Shown: piece by piece, positions 57,465 to 64,000 of the stretch
How the letters are laid out: the number at the start of each line of letters is the position of its first letter
How positions within the stretch are numbered: position 1 is the stretch's first letter
Assembly (NCBI RefSeq): GCF_001500045.1
Contig: NZ_LQIX01000054.1
Coordinates: 124,001-188,000 of the forward strand
Origin: Mycobacterium sp. GA-1199
GTDB taxonomy: Bacteria > Actinomycetota > Actinomycetes > Mycobacteriales > Mycobacteriaceae
Reading direction: 5' to 3'
DNA: 64,000 nucleotides
Made by a program: the position numbers and the translations under genes
The notes under the pieces: model-generated
What the model was told of the DNA's origin: nothing
The model's input: only the letters and a program-made list of their open reading frames with translations
Databases searched by the model: none

Positions 57465-59455
57465 TCCAGGAATCCCCTGCGTGCGTCGCCGGGGGCCGAC
57501 TGCGGCTGAAGCGTCTTGAGCCGCTCCGAGGAACTCAGTTGCCACGGCACCGATGTCACCATCACATTCGGCTCGAACAGCAGGCGACCTTTGAGCCGCA
57601 ACGCACTCTGGTTGTGTAACAACTGTTCCCACCAGTGGCCCACGACGTACTCGGGGATGAACACGGTGACGACGGTGCGCGGTGATTCCCTGCTGATCCG
57701 CTTGACGTAGTCGAGGACCGGCCGGGTGACCTCGCGGTACGGCGAGGCGATGACCTTCAGCGGAACGCTGATGTCGCTGTCCTCCCACTTGTCCATCAGG
57801 GCACGCGTTTCACCCTCGTCGACGCTGACCGTGATGGCTTCGAGCGTGTCCGGGCGGATGGCCCTGGCATAGGCCAGCGCGCGCATCGTGGGCAGATGCA
57901 GTTTGGACACCAACACGATCGCGTGGTTGCGGCTGGGCAGCACCATGTCGCCGGCCGCAGCGGCCTGTTCCTCGAGCTCACGCGCCACCGTGTCGTAGTG
58001 CCGATGGATCAGCTTCATCATCCCGAAGATCAGCGCCATCGCCAGAATCGCGATCCAGGCTCCGGCAACGAATTTCGACACAACGACGATCACCAACACC
58101 GTGGCGGTGCAGGCGCAACCGATCGCGTTGATCACGCGAGAACGCATCATCTTGCGCCGGAACATCGGCTCGGTTTCCGTGCGTAGCAGCCGCGTCCAGT
58201 GCCGCACCATGCCGATCTGGCTGAGCGTGAACGCCACGAAGACCCCGACGATGTAGAGCTGGATCAGCGCGGTGACCTCGGCGCTGAAAGCCACGACGAA
58301 CGCGATCGCGGCGAACGCCAGGAACAAGATGCCGTTGGAGAACGCGAGCCTGTCTCCGCGAGTGTGTAGTTGGCGCGGTAGGTAACGGTCCTGCGCCAGG
58401 ATGTCCCCGAGTACGGGAAACCCGTTGAACGCGGTGTTGGCGGCCAGCAGCAGGATCAGCGCCGTGACACCGGCGATGAGAAAGAGCCCGATGCTGAAGT
58501 CGTGGAACACCGCGTCGGCCAACTGCGCGATCAGCGTCTTCTGGTGGTAGTCCGCTGGGGCGCCGACGAGTTGTTCGTGCGGTCGCTCGGCGATCTGCAC
58601 GCCCGTTTCCTTGGCCAACATGATGATGCCCATGAACAGGGTGACTGCGAGCAGGCCGAGTAACGCCAAGGTGGTTGCGGCGTTGCGCGACTTCGGTTTA
58701 CGGAACGCCGGCACCCCGTTGCTGACCGCCTCCACACCGGTCAGCGCCGCGCTTCCCGACGAGAACGCCCGCGCGACAAGGAATACCAGGGCGAAGCCGA
58801 GAATTTCCCCGTGTTCGGAATGCATTTCGAAATCCGCCGATTCGGCCTGTAACGGTTCGCCCAGCGCATAGATCTGGAAGAAGCCCCAGCCGAGCATGAC
58901 GAACATCCCGACCATGAACGCGTACGTCGGGATTGCGAAAGCGGTTCCGGACTCCCGGATGCCGCGCAGGTTGATCGCCGCCACCAACAGAATCGCGATC
59001 ACCGCGAACAGCACCTTGTGATGGTTGACGAAAGGTATGGCCGAACCGATGTTCGACATCGCCGAGGACATCGACACCGCGACCGTGAGCACGTAGTCGA
59101 CCAGCAGCGCGCTCGCCACGGTCAGGCCGGCCGTGGGCCCGAGGTTGGTGGTGACCACCTCGTAATCCCCGCCCCCGGACGGGTAGGCATGCACGTTCTG
59201 GCGGTAGCTGGCGATGACGATCACCATGACCCCGGCCACGGCCAGGCCGATCCACGGCGCCATCGAATACGCGGCCAGGCCGGCGACCGACAGCACCAGA
59301 AAGATCTCTTCGGGCGCGTAGGCCACCGACGACAGGGCGTCGGAGGCGAAGACGGGAAGGGCTATCCGCTTCGGCAGCAGAGTGTGCGAAATCCTGTCGC
59401 TGCGAAACGGCCTGCCGAGGACCACCCGCCGCGCGAACCTGGATAGCTTGGACAC
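57461..59455 (-). CDS. APC-family permease (Rv2690c type)
   Basis: A 664-residue integral membrane transporter of the amino acid-polyamine-organocation superfamily: opening SKLSRFARRVVLGRPFRSDR, then LPVFASDALSSVAYAPEEIF, SYRQNVHAYPSGGGDYEVVT, and about 12 helices, plus a long cytosolic C-terminal domain (VLVSKLHLPTMRALAYARAI, FIPEYVVGHWWEQLLHNQSA) typical of the large KUP/YcaO-like actinobacterial permeases. The GTG at 59455 is preferred. It is divergent from the TrkA-type ceoB, and a K+ or amino acid substrate is possible. Confidence 0.9.
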   Translation of the reverse strand: MSKLSRFARRVVLGRPFRSDRISHTLLPKRIALPVFASDALSSVAYAPEEIFLVLSVAGLAAYSMAPWIGLAVAGVMVIVIASYRQNVHAYPSGGGDYEVVTTNLGPTAGLTVASALLVDYVLTVAVSMSSAMSNIGSAIPFVNHHKVLFAVIAILLVAAINLRGIRESGTAFAIPTYAFMVGMFVMLGWGFFQIYALGEPLQAESADFEMHSEHGEILGFALVFLVARAFSSGSAALTGVEAVSNGVPAFRKPKSRNAATTLALLGLLAVTLFMGIIMLAKETGVQIAERPHEQLVGAPADYHQKTLIAQLADAVFHDFSIGLFLIAGVTALILLLAANTAFNGFPVLGDILAQDRYLPRQLHTRGDRLAFSNGILFLAFAAIAFVVAFSAEVTALIQLYIVGVFVAFTLSQIGMVRHWTRLLRTETEPMFRRKMMRSRVINAIGCACTATVLVIVVVSKFVAGAWIAILAMALIFGMMKLIHRHYDTVARELEEQAAAAGDMVLPSRNHAIVLVSKLHLPTMRALAYARAIRPDTLEAITVSVDEGETRALMDKWEDSDISVPLKVIASPYREVTRPVLDYVKRISRESPRTVVTVFIPEYVVGHWWEQLLHNQSALRLKGRLLFEPNVMVTSVPWQLSSSERLKTLQPQSAPGDARRGFLE

Positions 59456-59540
59456 GAGTGCCAAGAGTAAGCCCAGCAGCAATTGCCCGTCGGAAAGCTG
59501 TAGCGTTCGACTGCACGGGTTCGACAGGAAGGACCGCGGA

Positions 59541-60212
59541 GTGCGTGTAGTGGTGATGGGCTGCGGCCGGGTCGGCGCGTCGCTCTCCGACAGCCTGTCC
59601 CGGATCGGCCACGACGTCGCGGTCATCGATCGCGACGGCACGGCATTTCACCGGCTCTCACCGGAGTTCTCCGGGGAGCGGGTGCTCGGCATGGGCTTCG
59701 ACCGCGACGTGCTGTTGCGGGCGGGCATCGAGGAAGCCGGAGCGTTCGCCGCGGTGTCCTCGGGTGACAACTCGAACATCATCTCGGCGCGGGTGGCCCG
59801 CGAGACCTTCGGTGTCGAGCGTGTCGTCGCCCGGATCTACGACGCCAAGCGCGCCGCGGTCTACGAACGGTTGGGCATCCCGACGGTGGCCACTGTGCCG
59901 TGGACGACCGACCGTCTGCTCAACGTCCTGACCCGCGAGACCGAGACCACCAAGTGGCGTGACCCCACAGGCAATGTCGGCGTCACCGAACTGGCACTGC
60001 ACGAGGCGTGGGTGGGCCGTCGCATCACCGACCTGGAGACGGCGACCGGCGGCCGGGTGGCGTTCCTGATTCGATTCGGGGCCGGCTTGCTACCCGATGC
60101 GAAGACCGTCATCCAGGCCAGCGACCAGGTGTTCATAGCCGCGATCGCCGGCCACATCGCCGAGGCCCTGGCCATCGCTGCCCTGCCGCCCAGCGAGGAC
60201 CTCGAGGGATGA
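59541..60212 (+). CDS. ceoB: TrkA-N/C K+ uptake regulator CeoB
   Basis: A 223-residue cytosolic RCK-domain protein: nucleotide-binding Rossmann start RVVVMGCGRVGASLSDSLSR and acidic VIDRDGTAF, then a TrkA-C domain (ITDLETATGGRVAFLIRFGA). It gates a Trk-type K+ system in response to NAD(H) or ATP. The GTG at 59541 follows AGGAAGG. It overlaps ceoC by ATGA. Equivalent to Rv2691. The divergent APC permease may be the functional partner. Confidence 0.94.
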   Translation: MRVVVMGCGRVGASLSDSLSRIGHDVAVIDRDGTAFHRLSPEFSGERVLGMGFDRDVLLRAGIEEAGAFAAVSSGDNSNIISARVARETFGVERVVARIYDAKRAAVYERLGIPTVATVPWTTDRLLNVLTRETETTKWRDPTGNVGVTELALHEAWVGRRITDLETATGGRVAFLIRFGAGLLPDAKTVIQASDQVFIAAIAGHIAEALAIAALPPSEDLEG

Positions 60213-60874
60213 AAGTCGCCATCGCCGGGGCCGGCGCAGTCGGCCGGTCCATTGCCCGTGAACTCGTCGACACCCACGAGGTGACGCTGCTGGAACGCAA
60301 TCCCGACCACATCGACGTCGACGCGATCCCGTCGGCGCAGTGGCGGCTGGGCGACGCGTGCGAGTTGACCCTGCTCGAATCCGTCCAGCTCGAGCAGTTC
60401 GACGTGGTGATCGCGGCCACCGGCGACGACAAGGTCAACGTCGTCGTCAGCCTCCTGGCCAAGACCGAGTTCGCCGTGCAGCGGGTGGTCGCGCGTGTCA
60501 ACGACCCGCGCAACGAGTGGTTGTTCGACGAGAGCTGGGGCGTCGACGTGGCGGTGTCCACGCCGCGGATGTTGGCCTCGCTCGTGGAGGAGGCGGTCGC
60601 GGTCGGCGACCTGGTGCGGCTGATGGAGTTCCGCAAGGGTCAGGCCAACCTCGTGGAGATCACGCTGCCCGACGACACTCCGTGGGGCGGCAAGCCGGTC
60701 AAGCGCCTCGAACTGCCCCGCGACTGCACGCTGGTGGCGATCCTGCGTGGCCCACGCGTGATCGTGCCCGAGTCGGATGAACCGCTCGAGGGTGGCGACG
60801 AATTGTTGTTCGTGGCCGTCGCCGAGGCCGAAGAACAGTTGCAGGACCTGCTGCTGCACCCGCAACAACGCTGA
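60209..60874 (+). CDS. ceoC: TrkA-N/C K+ uptake regulator CeoC
   Basis: A 221-residue paralogue of ceoB, with Rossmann start MKVAIAGAGAVGRSIARELV, TLLERNPDHID acidic strand, and TrkA-C part (LPDDTPWGGKPVKRLELPRD). The ATG at 60209 overlaps the ceoB stop, fixing the start. Two adjacent single-domain RCK proteins suggest a heteromeric gating ring. Equivalent to Rv2692. Confidence 0.94.
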   Translation: MKVAIAGAGAVGRSIARELVDTHEVTLLERNPDHIDVDAIPSAQWRLGDACELTLLESVQLEQFDVVIAATGDDKVNVVVSLLAKTEFAVQRVVARVNDPRNEWLFDESWGVDVAVSTPRMLASLVEEAVAVGDLVRLMEFRKGQANLVEITLPDDTPWGGKPVKRLELPRDCTLVAILRGPRVIVPESDEPLEGGDELLFVAVAEAEEQLQDLLLHPQQR

Positions 60875-60876
60875 AG

Positions 60877-61560
60877 TCAGCCTCCTGTCGGGGCGCTGAC
60901 GTCGTCGGAGGACTCGCTTGCCTTGATGGCCTTCTGTGCGGCCCGGATCGCCAGATAGGTCACGACCGCGGCGATCGCGGTCAACGGCCAGCCCATGGAG
61001 ATCCGTGCGACACCCAACCACCCCGTCTGGTCGGCGTCGTAGAGATGGCGCTGGACGATGAAACGCGAGGCGAATACCGCCACCCAGAACAGCGTCGCCA
61101 CGTCGAAAGCCGTCACCGCTCTGCGTACCCGGCGCCAGTCGCGGCCGTGCCCGTTGACCCAGCCCCAGACGTAACCGACGACGGGTCGGCGGATCACCAC
61201 TGAAACGGTGAACACCGCGGCCCAGAACAACGACGTCCAAATGCCAAGCAGGAAGTAGCCTTTCGACTCCCCCATCACGTAAGCGATCAATGCGCAGATG
61301 CCGACACCGAAGAAGCCGGAGATCGCAGGCTGCGCCGACTCCCGCCGAGCGAGCCGCCACGCGAGGACGATGCCGGCCACACCGAGGGCGGCGACGATGG
61401 CCGGGATGAGCCCGAGCGTCTGCGAGATCGGAACGAACGCCACGACCGGCAACGTCGAGTAGATCAGGCCGCTGACCCCGCCCATCTGGTCGAGGACGGC
61501 GTTGGCCTTCGTCGGCTGCTGGGTTCTCGGCTGCCCCGGTTCGGTTCCGGGGTCGCTCAC
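60877..61560 (-). CDS. DUF3159 membrane protein
   Basis: A 227-residue protein with six hydrophobic helices after a hydrophilic start (PGTEPGQPRTQQPTKANAVL), including GLIYSTLPVVAFVPISQTLG and FFGVGICALIAYVMGESKGY, the DUF3159 pattern. Equivalent to Rv2693c. The GTG start at 61560 overlaps the OB-fold gene stop by GTGA. Function unknown. It is convergent with ceoC. Confidence 0.9.
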   Translation of the reverse strand: MSDPGTEPGQPRTQQPTKANAVLDQMGGVSGLIYSTLPVVAFVPISQTLGLIPAIVAALGVAGIVLAWRLARRESAQPAISGFFGVGICALIAYVMGESKGYFLLGIWTSLFWAAVFTVSVVIRRPVVGYVWGWVNGHGRDWRRVRRAVTAFDVATLFWVAVFASRFIVQRHLYDADQTGWLGVARISMGWPLTAIAAVVTYLAIRAAQKAIKASESSDDVSAPTGG

Positions 61561-61928
61561 TTCTGAATCTCGTAGTGCGGGTTGTAAATGGCCTTGGCTC
61601 CGTTGTCGAGCTTGCCGACGCGGCCGTGCACCTTGAGGGTGCGGCCCGACTCGATGCCGGGGATGCGACGTTGGCCGAGCCAGACCAGCATCACCGAATC
61701 GGTGCCGTCGAACAGCTCGGCCTTCACGCCGCCGGCGCATGCCTTGCCGTTGCATTCGACGCTGCGCAGGGTGCCGATCATCGTCACTTCCTGGCCGCGT
61801 TCGCAGTCGATCGCTTTCTGGGCGCCGGTCGAGGCGGCTTCGTCGCTGAGCTCTTCGACGTCGAGTTGCTCGGGGTCCTCCGTCAACCGTCGCGTGAGCC
61901 GGCGCAGATACCCTTCGGCCGTTGCCAT
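61557..61928 (-). CDS. OB-fold nucleic-acid-binding protein
   Basis: A 123-residue protein with an OB-fold barrel (EVTMIGTLRSVECNGKACAG, VKAELFDGTDSVMLVWLGQR, GIESGRTLKVHGRVGKLDNG), the arrangement of RecG/tRNA-anticodon-type OB domains. Equivalent to Rv2694c. The ATG at 61928 is the natural start. It is followed by the DUF3159 gene with a GTGA overlap. It probably binds single-stranded nucleic acid, but the target is unknown. Confidence 0.9.
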   Translation of the reverse strand: MATAEGYLRRLTRRLTEDPEQLDVEELSDEAASTGAQKAIDCERGQEVTMIGTLRSVECNGKACAGGVKAELFDGTDSVMLVWLGQRRIPGIESGRTLKVHGRVGKLDNGAKAIYNPHYEIQK

Positions 61929-62063
61929 GGCCTCTCCTGACCTATCCGCAGATGCACCTTGGACCTACCCAAGTAATCGCCACGTTAACCCTGTGAGTTA
62001 CGACATGCCACGCGGGGTCACCTCGCCACGCCGAGCCCATTTCAGCCAAGGCACGATCAAGTC

Positions 62064-62762
62064 ATGACGGTCACTCTCCGCGGCGTCACGACGGTCCTGC
62101 TACCGGGCACCGGCTCCGACGACGACTTCGTCTACCGGGCGTTTTCGGCGGCGCTGCACACCCAGGGTGCGACGCTCGTCACGCCGGCGCCCCAGCCGCA
62201 CCGGCTCGTCGCCGGCTACCACGACGCACTCGACGACGCGGCGCGCGGCGGTCGCATCGCCGTGGGGGGCGTGTCGATCGGCGCCGCCGTCGCCACGGCG
62301 TGGGCGCTGGCCCGTCCGGACCGGACGGTGGCGGTGCTCGCCGCACTTCCGGCGTGGACCGGCTCCCCGCAGCACGCGCCCGCGGCGGCCGCGGCGCGTC
62401 ACTCCGCCGAACTGCTGCGCCGCGACGGGCTCGCGGTCACCAGCGCGGCGATGCGGGCCACGAGCCCGCAATGGCTGGGCGACGAGCTGACCCGGTCTTG
62501 GCTCGGCCAGTGGCCGTCCCTGCCGGAGGCGATGGAGGAGGCGGCGAACTACGTCGCTCCCACCCGCGCCGAGTTGGAGCGGTTGGCTGTGCCGCTGGGC
62601 GTGGCCGCCGCCGGCGACGATCCCGTGCATCCGATCGAGGTGGCCGTCGAGTGGGCGACGGCGGCACCGCGGGCGGCGTTGCGCACGGTCACGCTGGACG
62701 AACTGGGCGCCGACCCGTCGGTGTTGGGGGCCGCATGCGTGGCCGCCCTGCTGGAGGCGTGA
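62064..62762 (+). CDS. Alpha/beta hydrolase (Rv2695 type)
   Basis: A 232-residue hydrolase: N-terminal strand VTTVLLPGTGSDDDFVYRAF, nucleophile elbow IAVGGVSIGAAVATAWALA with intact Ser (GxSxG), and C-terminal GVAAAGDDPVHPIE with the acid residue and a nearby His. Equivalent to Rv2695. Substrate unknown. It is convergent with the DUF3710 gene, from which it is separated by a large hairpin. Confidence 0.88.
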   Translation: MTVTLRGVTTVLLPGTGSDDDFVYRAFSAALHTQGATLVTPAPQPHRLVAGYHDALDDAARGGRIAVGGVSIGAAVATAWALARPDRTVAVLAALPAWTGSPQHAPAAAAARHSAELLRRDGLAVTSAAMRATSPQWLGDELTRSWLGQWPSLPEAMEEAANYVAPTRAELERLAVPLGVAAAGDDPVHPIEVAVEWATAAPRAALRTVTLDELGADPSVLGAACVAALLEA

Positions 62763-62783
62763 CGGTCAGCCGGCCGGTCCGGG

Positions 62784-62836
62784 GCCTTAACGGGTGGATC
62801 GCACGCACCCGGTGCGTGGGATCCACCGGTTAAGGC
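62784..62836. terminator. Large palindromic hairpin between convergent genes
   Basis: Arms 62784-62809 and 62811-62836 are 26 bases each and complementary except for two mismatches (the 5' arm starts GCCTTAACGGGTGGATC). It would form one of the strongest stem-loops in the window, and sits exactly between two convergent genes, so a bidirectional terminator is the simplest reading. Confidence 0.8.
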
Positions 62837-62849
62837 GGATTCTCGAGAG

Positions 62850-63629
62850 TCAGCCGCCGGTGATCGTCCGCAACTGCTGCATCGCCGATCCCTGGGCGCT
62901 GCGGCGCGCGGCGGGTTCCTGCTGGCCGGCCTGCTGAGCGTGTTGCGCCTGCTCGGTGGCGGCCTGCTGGGCCGCGGCGGCCTCACGCAGTTGGTTTGCC
63001 ATCGGCTCCGGCAGCTCGACCGCCAGCGGCGTGCGCACCGGCAGCGGGGTGTCGCCGCGGCGAACCACGGTGTCGGCCAACGCTTCTCGCGCTTCAGCCG
63101 CGAGTGCGTCTATGTGTTCCTGCGGACCGTTGACGACGCAGCGGATCATCCACCGGTACCCGTCGACGCCGATGAAGCGCACCACGCCCGGTTGCCCCTG
63201 CTGCCCCGCCTGGGCCTGCTGTGCGGCGGCCACGCCGACGACCTCGCGCCCCCACGGCCCGTCCTTTATCGACACCTGGGCGCCGTCCTTGCGCAGCGAG
63301 TCGGCGAGTTCCCCGGCGATCTCGCGCCACAGCCCGCTGCTCTTGGGGGCGGCGTACGCGGCGACGGTGAACCGGCCGTGCGGAGTCACGACCCATACCG
63401 CGCTCGGCACTCCCTGCGGGGTGAGCTCGACCTGCACCTGGCCGCCTGCGGGCAAGGGGATCAGGACCGAGCCCAGATCCAGCCGGCCAGCGGCAGCCGT
63501 CTCGGCATCGTCGAAGTCGTCGATGTCGAACGGGCCTTCCAGCTCGTCGTCGGCCGCGTCGCCTGTCTCTTGCCCGGCGACATCTTCGACGTCACCGATC
63601 TCGTTGTCTTTGCGTTTTCCGAATGCCAT
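62850..63629 (-). CDS. DUF3710 protein
   Basis: A 259-residue actinobacterial protein equivalent to Rv2696c: acidic N terminus (FGKRKDNEIGDVEDVAGQET, PFDIDDFDDAE), a central beta-rich DUF3710 domain (VLIPLPAGGQVQVELTPQGV, FTVAAYAAPKSSGLWREIAG, VRFIGVDGYRWMIRCVVNGP) and a Gln/Ala-rich tail. The ATG at 63629 starts one base after the dut stop (63631-63633), suggesting coupling with dut. Function unknown; conserved beside dut in mycobacteria. Confidence 0.9.
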   Translation of the reverse strand: MAFGKRKDNEIGDVEDVAGQETGDAADDELEGPFDIDDFDDAETAAAGRLDLGSVLIPLPAGGQVQVELTPQGVPSAVWVVTPHGRFTVAAYAAPKSSGLWREIAGELADSLRKDGAQVSIKDGPWGREVVGVAAAQQAQAGQQGQPGVVRFIGVDGYRWMIRCVVNGPQEHIDALAAEAREALADTVVRRGDTPLPVRTPLAVELPEPMANQLREAAAAQQAATEQAQHAQQAGQQEPAARRSAQGSAMQQLRTITGG

Positions 63630-63630
63630 C

Positions 63631-64000
63631 TCACAAACTCGCATGTCCGCCGGAGGAACCGTGGCCACCTTCGCCACGGGTACTTTCACCGAGCCCAGCC
63701 TCGTCGAAAGACGTGACCTCCACCAGCTCGGGCAGTTCGACCCGCTGGACCAGCAACTGAGCGATGCGGTCCCCGCGGTTGACGACGATCGGCACCTGCG
63801 GATCGAGGTTGATCAGCGAAACCTTGATCTCGCCGCGGTATCCGGCGTCGATGGTGCCCGGGCTGTTGACGATCGAAAGCCCCACGCGGGCAGCCAAACC
63901 CGAGCGGGGATGCACCAGTCCGACCATCCCGTACGGGATCGCCACCGCGATACCCGTCGGAACCAGCGCACGTTCACCGGGCGTCAGTTCGACGTCGATC
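63631..64000 (-). CDS. dut: dUTP diphosphatase, 5' end cut by the window edge
   Basis: The C-terminal part (about 122 codons) of a trimeric dUTPase, which makes dUMP from dUTP. Visible motifs are VHPRSGLAARVGLSIVN (motif 2), SPGTIDAGYRGEIKVSLIN (motif 3), NRGDRIAQLLVQ (motif 4) and ESTRGEGGHGSSGG (motif 5, which closes over the substrate). The frame is open through the right edge, so the start lies outside the window. Equivalent to Rv2697c. Confidence 0.96.
   Translation of the reverse strand, partial: IDVELTPGERALVPTGIAVAIPYGMVGLVHPRSGLAARVGLSIVNSPGTIDAGYRGEIKVSLINLDPQVPIVVNRGDRIAQLLVQRVELPELVEVTSFDEAGLGESTRGEGGHGSSGGHASL

Overview
The window is a high-GC actinobacterial chromosome segment, almost certainly from a fast-growing Mycobacterium (Mycolicibacterium type). 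The main evidence is a long run of genes in the same order as M. tuberculosis Rv2609c-Rv2614c and Rv2667-Rv2697c: thrS, an Ap4A-type HIT protein, pgsA1, patA and pimA on one side; clpC2, zapE, the RibD-like reductase, aftC, msrB, hemQ, hemY, hemE, dxs, the trmA-like methyltransferase, the ceoB/ceoC pair and dut on the other. Comparisons with M. tuberculosis are from memory of gene order and were not searched.

Layout. 1-9.2 kb: a secreted cysteine-peptidase-like protein, then a leftward set running from an aldo/keto reductase through thrS to the phosphatidylinositol-mannoside genes and a Nudix hydrolase. Six consecutive junctions from thrS down are the same 4-base GTGA overlap. 9.2-17.2 kb: GAF-ANTAR regulator, L,D-transpeptidase, proline-rich secreted protein, holin-like/DUF3618 pair, flavin-binding protein, DUF4242-like protein and a 920-residue LuxR-type ATPase regulator. 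17.1-17.8 kb: tRNA-Val(CAC) on the minus strand, then tRNA-Gly(GCC), tRNA-Cys(GCA) and tRNA-Val(GAC) on the plus strand.

17.8-25.1 kb, directly behind the 3' end of tRNA-Val(GAC), is a decayed prophage or genomic island. It is sparse and of lower GC. On the minus strand and in normal phage order it holds a terminase large subunit C-terminal part spread over three reading frames, the last 59 codons of an HK97-type capsid protein, a small coiled-coil gene and a truncated head-tail connector. Small cargo-like genes are mixed in. M. tuberculosis prophage phiRv2 lies in the corresponding chromosomal interval next to a tRNA-Val gene, so this looks like a shared integration hot spot.

25.4-34.6 kb: secreted protein, AraC-type DNA-binding domain, SRPBCC protein, clpC2 with a palindromic promoter and no canonical start codon for its conserved N terminus, a sigma factor coupled to an alkyltransferase, an MPT63-like exported protein, GNAT, zapE, RibD-like reductase, a lipoprotein hydrolase lacking its serine nucleophile, and aftC. 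34.7-44.8 kb is the most unusual part: a phosphotransferase and a 2999-residue protein inserted between aftC and msrB. The large protein has zinc ribbons, a class III nucleotide cyclase domain, an ATPase/helical-repeat module and seven tandem units of about 273 residues, each looking like two NTF2/SnoaL folds. Its stop overlaps the msrB start.

44.8-64 kb is conserved core: msrB; the late haem genes hemE-hemY-hemQ of the coproporphyrin-dependent route; DUF3000 and ribonuclease D; dxs; nhaA; RNA methyltransferase and APC permease; the CeoBC K+ uptake regulators; DUF3159/OB-fold; DUF3710; and dut, cut by the right edge. Several convergent gene pairs are separated by strong hairpins.
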